A stretch of DNA of 64,000 nucleotides. Origin: Deinococcus fonticola (lineage in GTDB: Bacteria > Deinococcota > Deinococci > Deinococcales > Deinococcaceae). Shown one piece after another: positions 44,041-54,617 of the stretch. The DNA lies in the NCBI RefSeq assembly GCF_004634215.1, contig NZ_SMMH01000017.1, forward strand, positions 1 through 64,000, written 5' to 3'. The notes below the pieces were generated by a model, which had not been told where the DNA came from, did not search any database, and was given only the letters and a program-made list of their open reading frames with translations. A program made the translations under genes and the position numbers. Within the stretch, counting starts at the first letter, position 1, and the number at the start of each line of letters is the position of its first letter.

Positions 44041-44763
44041 TTAGCGGTCGTCGGCAGGTGAGGTGACGCGCCTGAGCATCTCCGCGTAGGCTTCCTCGAT
44101 GCCGCCCAGGTCACGGCGGAAGCGGTCTTTGTCCATTTTTTCGTTGGTGGCCATATCCCAGAAACGGCAGGTGTCGGGGCTGATCTCGTCGGCCAGGACA
44201 ATGGTGCCGTCCGCGAGTTTGCCGAACTCCAGTTTGAAGTCGATGAGATTCACGCCGCGTTTCTCGAAGTACGGCACCAGGAAGTCGCGGATGTTCAGGG
44301 CGAGTTCCCGGATGCGCGTCAGGTCGGCCTCGGTGGCCCAGCCCAGCGAGATGGCCGTGTCGGTGTTGATCAGCGGGTCGCCCAGCTCGTCGGACTTGTA
44401 GCAGTACTCGACGACGGGCCGGGCCAGTTTCGTGCCTTCCTCGACGCCCAGGCGTTTGCTGAACGACCCGGCGGCCGTGTTGCGCACGATGACTTCCACG
44501 GGCACGATGGTCACGGCTTTCACGCGCTGCTGGCGGTCATCCAGTTTCTCGATGAAGTGCGTGGGAATCCCGGCCGCTTCCAGCTGAGGATAAAGGTGGG
44601 CGCTGATGGCGTTGTTGGTGGCGCCCTTGCCCTGCCAGCTGCCGCGTTTCTGGGCGTTGAAGGCGGTGGCGTCGTCCTTGTACTCCACGATGTATTCGTG
44701 GGGGTGCTCGGTGGCGTACACGCGTTTTGCTTTGCCTTCGTACAACATGCTGCCTTTGGTCAT
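44041..44763 (-). CDS. purC: SAICAR synthetase
   Basis: The protein has 240 residues. Typical segments are [47 protein letters not shown] and [14 protein letters not shown] (SPDxCR). It joins CAIR with aspartate using ATP. It is the first enzyme gene of the operon. Its ATG overlaps the stop of a 26-codon leader ORF (ATGA) that contains a strong hairpin, so expression may depend on leader translation. An AGGGAG site lies 5 nt upstream of the ATG. Confidence 0.97.
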   Translation of the reverse strand: MTKGSMLYEGKAKRVYATEHPHEYIVEYKDDATAFNAQKRGSWQGKGATNNAISAHLYPQLEAAGIPTHFIEKLDDRQQRVKAVTIVPVEVIVRNTAAGSFSKRLGVEEGTKLARPVVEYCYKSDELGDPLINTDTAISLGWATEADLTRIRELALNIRDFLVPYFEKRGVNLIDFKLEFGKLADGTIVLADEISPDTCRFWDMATNEKMDKDRFRRDLGGIEEAYAEMLRRVTSPADDR

Positions 44764-44840
44764 GTGGTCTCCCTGAATGTAGGAAAGGCGTCCCCCGAGC
44801 CTTGACGGGGCGACGCCTGGACTGTCGCGTTGGTGGACAT
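44760..44840 (-). CDS. Leader ORF of purC, 26 codons
   Basis: ATG 44840 to TGA 44760 follows a GGAGGT site at only 3-4 nt and ends in an ATGA overlap with purC. The peptide ([16 protein letters not shown]...) has no domain. Most of it is encoded by the hairpin at 44786-44818, so ribosome movement would open or allow that structure. This makes it a candidate regulatory leader peptide; it could also be a chance frame. Confidence 0.45.
   Translation of the reverse strand: MSTNATVQASPRQGSGDAFPTFRETT
44786..44818 (-). promoter_or_regulatory. Strong hairpin in the purC leader
   Basis: On the minus strand AGGCGTCGCCCCG pairs with CGGGGGACGCCT: 12 base pairs with one bulged G, loop of 8, then TTTCCT. 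It lies 23 bp before purC, inside the leader ORF. An attenuator or translation-control element is plausible. Confidence 0.55.
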
Positions 44841-45019
44841 GTGACCTCCAATGCCGTCTCTCGGACGGGCTTACCGCGCTGTGCCTGGCTGGTGTCGGCG
44901 CGGGGCATCTCGCGGGATGCGAATGGAAGAGAGAAAACAGGAATGTCAGCCGGGAAGGGCTGCGCTGTTTACCTTAACATTTCCTGAAGTTCCGGGTTCG
45001 CCGCTTGTTCATGAGGGTG

Positions 45020-45049
45020 GGACAGCCCGGAGCAGGAAGTCCGGGCCGT
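45020..45049. promoter_or_regulatory. Second hairpin in the 44.84-45.30 kb gap
   Basis: GACAGCCCGGA (45020-45030) and TCCGGGCCGTC (45039-45049) pair over 11 positions with one G-T. This lies in a 530-bp gap upstream of purC that contains no protein gene I accept. The gap is a likely long 5' untranslated region or holds a small RNA; I cannot match it to a known riboswitch class. Confidence 0.35.
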
Positions 45050-45296
45050 CGCCACATTGGGCCTTAGTCGGAGAACACCATGTCTTTCCTGAACTCCAAC
45101 CAGGAGACGCACCGGCCCGCTGACCGTTGTCGGCACAAATGCGTCGCTGGTCTCGTGCACTCCCACACCGAAAGAAACAGGCTGGTGGGTTGGTTTGGAA
45201 AGAGAGAAGCCATCTGTTTTCCGAACGGATGATGCGGCAGTGCCCCAGGCTGCGCCCCAGCCCCCGGCGGGCGCGATCTTCCCCGATTGGCTAAGG

Positions 45297-46127
<831 letters not shown>

Positions 46128-46175
46128 AACCTAGCCCACCTGCTCCAGAAACCTCAAACTATGAGCCACTGGCCC

Positions 46176-46760
<585 letters not shown>

Positions 46761-46870
46761 ACCCCGCAGTCTAGCGCCTCGGTCTCACCGTTCGCTCAAT
46801 AAGCGCGCAGCCCGTTCCAAAGTCAATCCCGCCTGACCCGCATGAAATGAAGCGCGGGTTACTGGCCCAC

Positions 46871-47359
46871 TCAATGGCCGGCCAACTGCCCACCCTGGGC
46901 CTGCCGGGCAAATTCCCTGGCGCTGCGCTCCAGCATGGCGTACATATTCTCGAAGCCGTCCGGGCCGCCGTAATAGGGATCCGGGACATCCTCCCCCGGC
47001 GCTTCAGGATCATAGTCGCGCATGAGTTGCACTTTCGCCTCGGCGTTCGGGGGAGCCAGGCGCCTGGCCTCTGCCAAATTCTGCGCGTCCATCGCCAGAA
47101 TCACTTCCTGCTCGTAGAAATCTGCCGCCGAAATTTGCCGCGCCCGGCCCCCCAGCTGCAGGCCGTGCCGCCGCGCCACCTCCCGGCTACGCGAGTCGGC
47201 TGGACGCCCCACATGCCAGTCGCCCGTGCCCGCGCTGTCCACCACGGCCCGCACCCCAGCCTTCTGCAATTCCTGCCGGAGCAACTCCTCGGCCACCGGG
47301 GAACGGCAGATATTCCCCAGGCACAGGGCCAGCACACGCAGCGGACGATCAGAGGTCAT
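46871..47359 (-). CDS. Low-molecular-weight protein tyrosine phosphatase
   Basis: The protein has 162 residues. The P-loop near the N-terminus is CLGNICRS (C-x5-R-S), and the general acid lies in the DPYYG segment near residue 130. This family dephosphorylates tyrosine or, in some bacteria, arginine residues of cytoplasmic proteins. TACACT ends 6 nt before the ATG, which suggests leaderless expression. Confidence 0.92.
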   Translation of the reverse strand: MTSDRPLRVLALCLGNICRSPVAEELLRQELQKAGVRAVVDSAGTGDWHVGRPADSRSREVARRHGLQLGGRARQISAADFYEQEVILAMDAQNLAEARRLAPPNAEAKVQLMRDYDPEAPGEDVPDPYYGGPDGFENMYAMLERSAREFARQAQGGQLAGH

Positions 47360-47392
47360 GCAGAAAGTGTAGAGGGCAAAAAGAAAAAGCGA

Positions 47393-47423
47393 AAAGCGCC
47401 GGAGGGGTTTCCCCCGGCGCTTT
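47393..47423 (-). terminator. Intrinsic terminator after the PPIase gene
   Basis: AAAGCGCCGG and CCGGCGCTTT are perfect arms, extended inward by a G/C-rich stem. On the minus strand a T-rich stretch follows. It begins 15 bp past the stop of the peptidyl-prolyl isomerase gene. Confidence 0.85.
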
Positions 47424-47437
47424 CTGCCCGTTCGCGC

Positions 47438-48010
47438 TTACTTCTCGACCAGGTAGGCGCTCTCGATCACGTCGGGGGTGCCGCCCATGCCGGGTTGAAT
47501 GCGGGTCAGGCGATCGAGCACGTCCAGGCCCTCCACGACCTTGCCGAACACGGTGTGGCGTCCGTCGAGGTGCGGGGTGGGGCCGAAGGTGATGAAGAAC
47601 TGGGAGCCGTTGGTGGCCGGGCCACGGTTGGCCATGCTCAGCACGCCCTTGCCGCTGTGGCGGTGGGGGTTCCCGGCGAACTCGTCCTCGAAGTCGTAGC
47701 CGGGGCCGCCCGCGCCGGTGCCGGTGGGGTCGCCCGTCTGCGCCATGAAGCCGTCGATCACGCGGTGAAACTTGATGCCGTCGTAGTAATGGTGACGCAG
47801 CAGGTAAGCGAAGCTGTTCACCGTCATGGGCGCTTCGTCCGGGTACAGCTCGACCACGATGCGGCCCTTGCTGGTTTCCAGCACGGCGCGGTACTGCTTG
47901 CCGGGCTCAATAGCCGCGCCCAGTTCCGGGGCGCCGCTGAAGGCCGTCTTGCGCTCGTCACTCAGGAAAGAGGTCTGCTGAAAGCCGTCCGAGGTGTAGA
48001 GATCACTCAT
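47438..48010 (-). CDS. Cyclophilin-type peptidyl-prolyl cis-trans isomerase
   Basis: From ATG 48010 the protein has 190 residues. The cyclophilin core shows [58 protein letters not shown] and the catalytic Arg in FHR. No signal peptide, so it is a cytoplasmic foldase. TACAAT ends 7 nt before ATG 48010, which supports this start over longer frames (48019 or 48073). Confidence 0.93.
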   Translation of the reverse strand: MSDLYTSDGFQQTSFLSDERKTAFSGAPELGAAIEPGKQYRAVLETSKGRIVVELYPDEAPMTVNSFAYLLRHHYYDGIKFHRVIDGFMAQTGDPTGTGAGGPGYDFEDEFAGNPHRHSGKGVLSMANRGPATNGSQFFITFGPTPHLDGRHTVFGKVVEGLDVLDRLTRIQPGMGGTPDVIESAYLVEK

Positions 48011-48089
48011 GAGCTGCATTGTAGGGGTTGAGGTGGGTGGTCGGTGGGAACAACCTGAAGCTTTTCCCACCACCCCTGACGTACGGCCC

Positions 48090-49331
48090 TCAAATCACCC
48101 ACTCGCCGCCGCGCATCAGGGCTTCGCGTTCGCCGCTGGCGGTGAGGCCGTCCACGTCGGTCTGCGCGTTGCCGATCATCCAGTCCACGTGAATGAGACT
48201 GTCGTTGCCGCCCGCGGCCTTCAGCGCCTCGGGGTTCTCGCCGTGCTGCACGTTGGTGGGGTAGCAGCGCCCGAAGGCGATGTGCGAGGCGGCGTTCTCG
48301 TCGAAGAGGGTGTTGTAGAACAGCGTGCCGGTCTGCGCGACGGGCGCACTGGCTTTCACCAGGGCCACCTCACCGAGGTGCGCGGCGCCTTCATCAGTCT
48401 CAATGAGTTTCTGAAGCACGTCCTGCCCCTTCTCGGCGTGGATTTCCACAGCCCGGCCGTTCTCGAAGCGCACGCGAATGCCTTCGATGAGTTGCCCGCG
48501 CACGCTCAGGGGTTTGCTGGCCACCGCCCAGCCGTCTACCCGCTCGCGGTGCGGCATGGTGAACACCTCGTCGGTGGGCAGGTTGGGCACGCCCCGGATG
48601 CCGTTCCTGGCAGTTTCTGCGCCGCCCTGCCAGATGTGGCCGTCCGCGAGACCCACGGTCAGGTCGGTGCCCAGGTCGGATTTCAGGTGCAGGCTGGCGT
48701 ACTGCTTGTCGGTGAGCAGTCCGGTCAGGCGTTCCAGTTCGTCGGTGTGGGCCTTCCATGCACTCACCGGGTCGGGCTGGTCGGCCCGCGTGACCGTGAA
48801 GATGTCCTCCCAGAGCTTCGCCACGGCTTCCGCCTCGGGCAGATCGGGGTAGACGGCCCTGGCCCAGGCGGGCGTGCTCATGGCCGCCACGCACCAGTTC
48901 ACCTGAAAGCCCCCGATGGCCTCCGACACGGCCTTGCCGGCCTGCGCCTGCAACTTGCTGCGCTGGGCCACGCGTTCCGGGTTCACGTTCGCCAGCAGTT
49001 TCGGGTCAGTCCCGGCGATGTTCAGGAAAGCGTATCCCTTCTCCACCAGGCGCTGATCCTCTGCGGCGGCCCACTCGGGAATGTACGCCACCGCCTCGTC
49101 ACTGCCGTCCTCGTACAGCGCCAGCGCCTGCTGCGGGTCGACAATGCGCACGTTGACGTGCAGCGCGCCGGCCCGGTACGCCGCCCGCGCGATCTCGCGC
49201 AGCAGCGGCGCGGCGTCCAGCGGGCCGCCCACCTGCAACTTCCCGCCCGCCGGGAGGTTCACGCCCGTTTTCACCAGGAGTTCCGCGTAGTTCGCCAGTT
49301 TCGACTGAAAATCCGTAGTTGTCTGAGTCAC
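48090..49331 (-). CDS. M29-family aminopeptidase
   Basis: From GTG 49331 the protein has 413 residues, the usual aminopeptidase T size; the open frame upstream to 49790 is antisense noise. The metal-ligand pattern of M29 is present: [18 protein letters not shown] (E and H), HIAFGRCYP (H), [12 protein letters not shown] (H and D), and E in HLGEVALV. These cobalt- or zinc-dependent enzymes are known from Thermus and related bacteria and remove N-terminal residues from peptides in the cytoplasm. Confidence 0.93.
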   Translation of the reverse strand: MTQTTTDFQSKLANYAELLVKTGVNLPAGGKLQVGGPLDAAPLLREIARAAYRAGALHVNVRIVDPQQALALYEDGSDEAVAYIPEWAAAEDQRLVEKGYAFLNIAGTDPKLLANVNPERVAQRSKLQAQAGKAVSEAIGGFQVNWCVAAMSTPAWARAVYPDLPEAEAVAKLWEDIFTVTRADQPDPVSAWKAHTDELERLTGLLTDKQYASLHLKSDLGTDLTVGLADGHIWQGGAETARNGIRGVPNLPTDEVFTMPHRERVDGWAVASKPLSVRGQLIEGIRVRFENGRAVEIHAEKGQDVLQKLIETDEGAAHLGEVALVKASAPVAQTGTLFYNTLFDENAASHIAFGRCYPTNVQHGENPEALKAAGGNDSLIHVDWMIGNAQTDVDGLTASGEREALMRGGEWVI

Positions 49332-49402
49332 GCCTCTTACTGTACGAGTTCGGCCTGCCTGCGGGTGCCCAGGGAGGCTGGGTGTGCTCTCCCGGCGGCG
49401 CG

Positions 49403-49879
49403 TCACCAGCCTTCGATCTGCCGCCCGGCCTCGAAGGCCGCGACGCCCGCGGCCACGGCCAGATTCAGGCTGCGGCCCCCACCCGGCTGAGGCAACTTCA
49501 GTTTCGGCAGGGCGTCCCGCAGCCACACCGGCAGGCCGCGCGATTCCGGGCCGAACAGCAGGTAGTCGCCGCGCTGAAACCCGGCCCGCGTGTGCAACTC
49601 GCTGGCGTGCGTCGAGAACGCAAACACCCGCGCCGGGGCAGGCAGGCTGTCCTGAAAAGACGTCCAGTTCGCGTACTCGTGAAGTTGCACGCCCTGCAGG
49701 TAATCCATGACCGCCCGCCGGAACTCGCGGTCCTGCAGGTGAAACCCGAACGGGCGAATCAGGTGCAGTTCCGCGCCCAGCACCGCGCATGTCCGCGCCA
49801 CGTTTCCCACGTTCCCGGCTTTCTCCGGCTCGAACAGCACGACGTGTAGCAAAGGGGAAGCCGGCAGGGAAGAGGTCAC
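49403..49879 (-). CDS. trmL: tRNA (cytidine/uridine-2'-O-)-methyltransferase TrmL
   Basis: The protein has 158 residues, the single-domain SPOUT form. Motifs are [26 protein letters not shown] at the N-terminus, FGPESRGLP and the knot segment [16 protein letters not shown]. It methylates the wobble ribose of certain leucine tRNAs. It overlaps the phosphoesterase gene by 4 bp, so ispF, phosphoesterase and trmL form one operon. Confidence 0.92.
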   Translation of the reverse strand: MTSSLPASPLLHVVLFEPEKAGNVGNVARTCAVLGAELHLIRPFGFHLQDREFRRAVMDYLQGVQLHEYANWTSFQDSLPAPARVFAFSTHASELHTRAGFQRGDYLLFGPESRGLPVWLRDALPKLKLPQPGGGRSLNLAVAAGVAAFEAGRQIEGW

Positions 49880-50607
49880 GAGCGCACCGCCTGCAGGGCC
49901 ACCCAGCGTTTCGCCGTGGCGTAGGGGGCGTGCGCAGCCACGCTCACGACCTGCATTTCCGGAAAGCGCAGGGCCGTCAGCCGCCCGCCGTACACGCAGC
50001 CGGTGTCCAGGTTCAGCGTGCGGGCGCGGTGCAGCGGCTCCAGCACCGTCTCGTGACCGTAGACCACGAAGTGCTCCCCGGCGTACTCCGACACCCAGTC
50101 CACCAGCTCCTTCACACCGAACTCATCCACCACCCCGGTGCGGGCGCTGTTCACGTTGAATTCCGCCCGCGCCGCCTCGTCGTCCGTGAGGATGTCCCCC
50201 GCGTGCGTGACCAGCAGTTCCCCGTCTGCCAGCAGCAGGCGCGGCGGCAGCGACCCCAGGAAGTCCATCACCTGCTGCTGAAACTCCACCGAGCGGTGCG
50301 CCAGTTGCCGCAGGGACGAATCGATAGACCCGGCCGAACGAATCGGCCAGCCGCGCAGGTAAAGCGCCAGGCGGTCGTCGTGGTTCCCACGCACCACCAG
50401 CGCCGCCCCGCGCCCGGCGGCGTCCATCACCAGTTCCAGCACCTCCGCGACCTTCGGCCCCCGGTCGACCAGGTCGCCCACGAATACCACCTGCCGACCC
50501 GGCCGCACCTCCAGTCGCTTGCCGTCCACGCGGTGCCCCAGGCGGCGCAGCAACTCCACCAGTTCGTCGAAACACCCGTGAACATCCCCGATGATGTCGT
50601 ACCGCAT
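49876..50607 (-). CDS. Metallophosphoesterase (PrpE/diadenosine-tetraphosphatase-like)
   Basis: From ATG 50607 the protein has 243 residues. The calcineurin-type metal motifs are complete: [35 protein letters not shown] and VVYGHETV. The closest known types are PrpE and ApaH-like enzymes that cleave Ap4A or dephosphorylate proteins. The start overlaps the ispF stop by 1 bp (TGATG). The final substrate is unassigned. Confidence 0.88.
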   Translation of the reverse strand: MRYDIIGDVHGCFDELVELLRRLGHRVDGKRLEVRPGRQVVFVGDLVDRGPKVAEVLELVMDAAGRGAALVVRGNHDDRLALYLRGWPIRSAGSIDSSLRQLAHRSVEFQQQVMDFLGSLPPRLLLADGELLVTHAGDILTDDEAARAEFNVNSARTGVVDEFGVKELVDWVSEYAGEHFVVYGHETVLEPLHRARTLNLDTGCVYGGRLTALRFPEMQVVSVAAHAPYATAKRWVALQAVRS

Positions 50608-51095
50608 CACTCCTCGGTTCGGCCCAGCAGCACCGTCACGCGCGTCTGAACGTGCCTGGGGGCCAGCCCCTCGGACGTTTTGAAGCTGAGGCCCACCTCC
50701 GACGGGGGCAGGTTCAGCAGCCGCGCCACCGAAGCGGCGATCTCGGCCCGCAGCGGCCCCAGTTTCGGTCTGTCCAGCGTGACCACCACCGCCACGTTCA
50801 CGGGCGCGTACCCCCGCCCGCGCACCAGCTCCAGCGCCTTCGCCAGGATCACCCTGGAATCCATATCCTTCCACTCGGCCGCCGTGTCCGGGAAGTACTG
50901 CCCGATATCCCCCAGCGCCAGCCCCGACAGCAGGGCGTCCGCCACCGCATGCAGCACGGCGTCTCCATCACTGTGGGCCACGGCCCCCAGCTCTGCATCC
51001 GGCACCGGCACGCCCCCCAGCACCAGCGGCAAGCCCGCCTCCAAACGGTGAGCATCCTCACCAAACCCAACCCGAAACGGCACGGCAGCCAACAT
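50607..51095 (-). CDS. ispF: 2-C-methyl-D-erythritol 2,4-cyclodiphosphate synthase
   Basis: The protein has 162 residues. The metal-site residues are in GFGEDAHRL (D-x-H), [24 protein letters not shown] and [15 protein letters not shown] near the C-terminus closes the site. It forms the cyclic intermediate of the non-mevalonate isoprenoid pathway, needed for carotenoids and quinones. TACACT ends 6 nt before the ATG, another leaderless-type promoter. Confidence 0.95.
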   Translation of the reverse strand: MLAAVPFRVGFGEDAHRLEAGLPLVLGGVPVPDAELGAVAHSDGDAVLHAVADALLSGLALGDIGQYFPDTAAEWKDMDSRVILAKALELVRGRGYAPVNVAVVVTLDRPKLGPLRAEIAASVARLLNLPPSEVGLSFKTSEGLAPRHVQTRVTVLLGRTEE

Positions 51096-51269
51096 GGACT
51101 CAGTGTAAAAGGAGCGGAATCACAAATGTGTAACTGCTTACTGACAACAGGCTGCTGTCCAGAACCTGTCGGCTGTTCCCGAGCGTCCATGTGTTCCAGA
51201 AGCCTCTGCTCCCCCCGGTACTCGAAGGCAGAAGCATTCTTTTGAGGGCCACAGGACTCCCCAACGGAA

Positions 51270-51308
51270 AGACGCCCCTTTCCCAGCTCCAGGAAAGAAG
51301 GCGTCTTC
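51270..51308 (-). terminator. Hairpin terminator after the M42 peptidase gene
   Basis: AAGACGC and GCGTCTT form the outer stem, with an inner CTTTCC/GGAAAG pairing. It begins 10 bp past the peptidase stop. The rest of 51108-51269 shows nothing recognisable. Confidence 0.65.
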
Positions 51309-51317
51309 TTGAGTTGT

Positions 51318-52379
51318 TCAGCGTTTGAACTCCGGGGTTTCTTCGAGGTCTTTGATCCACGCGGCGATAATGTCGATGCACGCTTTGGCGTCGCGCTCGT
51401 CGATCATTTCGCTGGGGCTGTGCATGTAGCGGTTGGGAATGCTGACCACCGCGGTGGGCACGCCGCCCCGCACCAGGGTCAGGGCGTCGCTGTCGGTGCC
51501 GGTGTAGCGTCCACTGGCGGAAAGCGTGTAGGGGATGTCGTTTTTCCGGGCGGCTTCGGTGAGCTGGCGCAGCAGCGTGGGGTTGTTCATGGGGCCGACC
51601 GAGAGGTTCGCGCCGCTGCCGAAGGGAGCCACGCCGTACTTTTCCTTCTTCACGCCGGGTTGTCCCGTTTCGTGCGTGACATCCACGGCAATGCCCGCAA
51701 CCGGGTCGAGGGCGTACCCGCTGGTGTGCGCCCCGAACACGCCGATTTCTTCCTGGGCAGTGCCGACGGCCACGATGCGGTGCTTGAGCGGCAGGTCTTT
51801 AATGGCGCGCAGGGCTTCCAGCACGATAAAAGCGCCCACGCGGTTGTCCAGGGCGCGGCTCACGACCTTCGTGCCGATCATCAGCGGGCCCTGTTCAATC
51901 ACGCCGTAAGTTCCGACCGGAATCTGGTCTTTCACCTCGCCTGCTTCCAGACCCACGTCGATCCACAGTTCCTCCAGTTTGCTGGCCTTGCTGCGCTCTT
52001 CCTGCTCCATGACGTGAATGGCTTTTTTGCCGATAACGCCCAGCATGTCCCCGCCGGGCGCGAGCAGGCGAATGCGCTGGCCCACCAGCACCTGCGGATC
52101 CCAGCCGCCGACCCCCAGCACGCTGATGTGGCCGTCGTCGTTGACGTGTGACACGATGAGCCCGATCTCGTCGAGGTGACCCATCAGGGCAATGACGGGG
52201 GCATTCTCCGGGCCGACCTCGGCGTAGGCGTTGCCGTAGTGGTCTTCGTGGGTGCGGGCGAAAGTGGCGGCTTCTTTTAGCCACACGTCGGCGGCGCGGC
52301 GCTCGGCCCCGCTGGGGGCAGCCACGGACAGAAGATCGAACAGAAAGGGGCGATTGATGGGGCCAGCTGGGGTGGTCAT
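51318..52379 (-). CDS. M42-family aminopeptidase (glutamyl aminopeptidase / endoglucanase-like)
   Basis: The protein has 353 residues. Zinc ligands and the catalytic base are visible: ALMGHLDEIG (H and D), SRALDNRVGAF (D), GTAQEEIGVFGAH (E-E), IAVDVTHE (D) and MHSPSEMID (H). This family forms large tetrahedral complexes that trim peptides in the cytoplasm. TAGACT ends 6 nt before the ATG. It is divergent from the beta-lactamase-like gene with only 65 bp between them. Confidence 0.93.
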   Translation of the reverse strand: MTTPAGPINRPFLFDLLSVAAPSGAERRAADVWLKEAATFARTHEDHYGNAYAEVGPENAPVIALMGHLDEIGLIVSHVNDDGHISVLGVGGWDPQVLVGQRIRLLAPGGDMLGVIGKKAIHVMEQEERSKASKLEELWIDVGLEAGEVKDQIPVGTYGVIEQGPLMIGTKVVSRALDNRVGAFIVLEALRAIKDLPLKHRIVAVGTAQEEIGVFGAHTSGYALDPVAGIAVDVTHETGQPGVKKEKYGVAPFGSGANLSVGPMNNPTLLRQLTEAARKNDIPYTLSASGRYTGTDSDALTLVRGGVPTAVVSIPNRYMHSPSEMIDERDAKACIDIIAAWIKDLEETPEFKR

Positions 52380-52409
52380 GGCCTCAGTCTAGGGCTTACT
52401 CACACTCGC

Positions 52410-52438
52410 TTGATTTTTACAAAAAAACGAAATACTGT
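52410..52438 (+). promoter_or_regulatory. Promoter of the class A serine hydrolase gene
   Basis: TTGATT, a 17-bp spacer and TACTGT are followed after 6 nt by the ATG at 52445. It is a textbook sigma-70 layout with the start codon at the transcription start, so the mRNA should be leaderless. Confidence 0.75.
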
Positions 52439-52444
52439 AAATTC

Positions 52445-53563
52445 ATGAAACGTCTGCTGACCTTCCTGCTGAGCCTGACCCCGCTGCTGACGGTCGGCAC
52501 GCTGGCCCAGTCCCCCGACCCGCTGGAGCCGATCCTGACGTTTGCCCGCACCCAGCCTGGTGACCTGGCCATCTCGGTGGCCACGGTCTTGCCGGACGGC
52601 ACGCTGAAACCCGCTCTGCGCTGGAACGACACCCAGGCCATGCCGCTGGCCAGTTCCATGAAGGTGGTGGTGCTGGCCGCCTACGCCCGCGCGGTGAGCG
52701 CCGGGAAACTGAACCCCGACACACCCGTGAAAGTGGCTGACTGGGAAGCGTATTACCTGCCCGGCACGGACGGCGGCGCCCACGCCGAATCCCTGAAAAC
52801 CCTGGGGATCGGGACGGATCAACAGGGCCGCGCCACCACGCCGGAGAAAACCGTGCCGCTCGACACGCTGGCGCGCTTCATGATCGAGACCAGCGACAAC
52901 GCCGCCACCGACCTGATCCTGAGCAGACTGGGGAAGGAGGCCGTTCCCGCCACCATCCGGGCCCTCGGGTTGAAGCAGCAGGAGGACATCGGCCCGGTGT
53001 CCGGCCTGTTCGGCAACTGGGACAAGGCCGGCGCAGCGTACCTGAAAGCCGCGCCTGCCCAGCGCCGCGCCCTGGACTGGCAACGCGGCGAGGCCGTGCG
53101 CCGTGACCCGGCCCTGCGTCAGCCGCCGGCCACGGAGGCGCCCGCCAGTGACGCCGCCATCGCCCTGGCCGTGCAGTTGCAAAACCAGACGCCCCCCCGG
53201 GGCAGCACGGCCGATTACGCCGCGCTGATGGGCCGTGTCCTGAGCGGCGAGGGCTTTCATGCTGCGGAACTGGCCCTCATGCGCCGTCATCTGGGCTGGC
53301 CCATGCGCGTGAATCTGGCAAACGCGCAGGTGTACAACGCCCTGTATGCCAAGGGCGGCAGCCTGGGGGCGGGCGTCCTGACCAACAACCTCGCCCTGGA
53401 CATCAAAGGTGGCCCCAGGGTGGTGTACAGCATCTTTTTACGGAATATCCCCGAAAACAGCTCTGCGGCCATTACGCAGTCCCTGGAGGGCTTCATGCTG
53501 GATACGCTGTTTCAGTCCGCCGCCCAGCAGCGTCTCTTGCAGGCCCTGGGTGTCGGACGCTAG
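52445..53563 (+). CDS. Class A beta-lactamase-like serine hydrolase
   Basis: The protein has 372 residues with a signal peptide (1-21, LLTFLLSLTPLLTVGTLAQ). The catalytic S70-S-M-K73 (SxxK) and S150-D-N152 (SDN) motifs of class A enzymes are present; a clear KTG box is not, with DIKGG near residue 320 the nearest candidate. Antibiotic hydrolysis is therefore doubtful; a peptidase or cell-wall role is equally possible. Its promoter is of leaderless type. Confidence 0.85.
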   Translation: MKRLLTFLLSLTPLLTVGTLAQSPDPLEPILTFARTQPGDLAISVATVLPDGTLKPALRWNDTQAMPLASSMKVVVLAAYARAVSAGKLNPDTPVKVADWEAYYLPGTDGGAHAESLKTLGIGTDQQGRATTPEKTVPLDTLARFMIETSDNAATDLILSRLGKEAVPATIRALGLKQQEDIGPVSGLFGNWDKAGAAYLKAAPAQRRALDWQRGEAVRRDPALRQPPATEAPASDAAIALAVQLQNQTPPRGSTADYAALMGRVLSGEGFHAAELALMRRHLGWPMRVNLANAQVYNALYAKGGSLGAGVLTNNLALDIKGGPRVVYSIFLRNIPENSSAAITQSLEGFMLDTLFQSAAQQRLLQALGVGR

Positions 53564-53616
53564 GCCGCCTTGCCGGAAGGCGCGGGCCAGGGCGGTGCCC
53601 GCTATAAACTGAACAG

Positions 53617-54147
53617 ATGCCCGAAGTGCCTGACCTCGCTGCCCGTGTCACCGCGCTGGAGGCCCGTCTGGCCGCGCTGGAAGAGCGCTGTGCCCCGGGC
53701 CCGGCGCGCGCCCCGGACAGCCGCTGGGAAGAGCCGTTCTGGGCGCTCAGCCGCCTGGAAGACGAGTCGCCGCAGGGCGCCCTGCTGTATGCCGGACACG
53801 TTCACCTCCCCACCGGGGAACACTGGGGCTGGAAAGAGAGGCAGGGCGGCCCCGAAATGCTGGCCGCCAGCTGGGACGAAGCCGCGCCGGTTCTGGCCGC
53901 GCTGGGCCACCCGCTGCGGCTGGCGATCCTGCGCGCGGTGCTGCACGGGCAGCGCACCACCACCCAGCTTCAGGCCGCACCTGAACTTGCCACCGGCGGC
54001 AAACTGTACCATCACCTGCGCGAGTTGCAGGCCGCCGGCTGGCTGCTGATGCAGGGACGCGGGGAATACACCGTGCCGGCCGAGCGCGTCATTCCGCTTT
54101 TGATCGCGGTGCGGGCCACCGGGCGCGTCACGGGAACCGAATCGTGA
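53617..54147 (+). CDS. Winged-helix (ArsR-like) regulator
   Basis: The protein has 176 residues. A short coiled coil (about 5-25, LAARVTALEARLAALEER) precedes a linker, and the C-terminal winged helix (about 92-170) reads LAALGHPLRLAILRAVLHGQRTTTQLQ, GGKLYHHLRELQAAGWLLMQGRGEYTVP. It has the ArsR HTH pattern but no cysteine metal site. It overlaps apaG by 4 bp and may share its transcript. Confidence 0.8.
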   Translation: MPEVPDLAARVTALEARLAALEERCAPGPARAPDSRWEEPFWALSRLEDESPQGALLYAGHVHLPTGEHWGWKERQGGPEMLAASWDEAAPVLAALGHPLRLAILRAVLHGQRTTTQLQAAPELATGGKLYHHLRELQAAGWLLMQGRGEYTVPAERVIPLLIAVRATGRVTGTES

Positions 54148-54518
54148 AGGTTCTCACGGACATTCACGTCGGCGTCACGGTCGGTTTCATGCCCGAACAC
54201 AGCCGCGCCGGCCAACAGGTCTTTCAGTACCAGATCACCATCGAAAACCGCAGCGGCGACACCTGGCAACTGCTGGCACGGCACTGGGATATTCAGGACG
54301 GCAACGGCCGGCTGTTCAGCGTGGACGGCGAGGGGGTCATCGGTGAGCAGCCCCTGCTGCGTCCCGGCGCGAAGTACACCTACGATTCCTTCGTGACCAT
54401 CGAGATCCAGCCCGGCCACATGCGCGGGTACTACGTCATGCAGGACGCCTGGGGCGAGCGGGCGCAGGTGCCCATTCCGCCCTTTCACCTGAGTCTGGGC
54501 GAACGGGTACTGAATTAG
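54144..54518 (+). CDS. apaG: ApaG protein
   Basis: The protein has 124 residues, one ApaG/DUF525 domain: VTVGFMPEHSRAGQQVFQYQITIENRS, LLARHWDIQDGNG, VDGEGVIGEQPLLRPG and YYVMQDAWGE. It is a beta-sandwich protein linked to Mg/Co resistance or Ap4A metabolism in other bacteria; its biochemical role is unsettled. GTG start, coupled to the regulator gene. Confidence 0.93.
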   Translation: MKVLTDIHVGVTVGFMPEHSRAGQQVFQYQITIENRSGDTWQLLARHWDIQDGNGRLFSVDGEGVIGEQPLLRPGAKYTYDSFVTIEIQPGHMRGYYVMQDAWGERAQVPIPPFHLSLGERVLN

Positions 54519-54617
54519 GCGTGTGTGGTTGCCGGGACGGATGTTCTGCGCTTTAAGCTTTCTGGCCTAGTCGGTTGTGTGGGCGCCGGGCACCAGCCGA
54601 GACGCTAGCCTGTCTCC

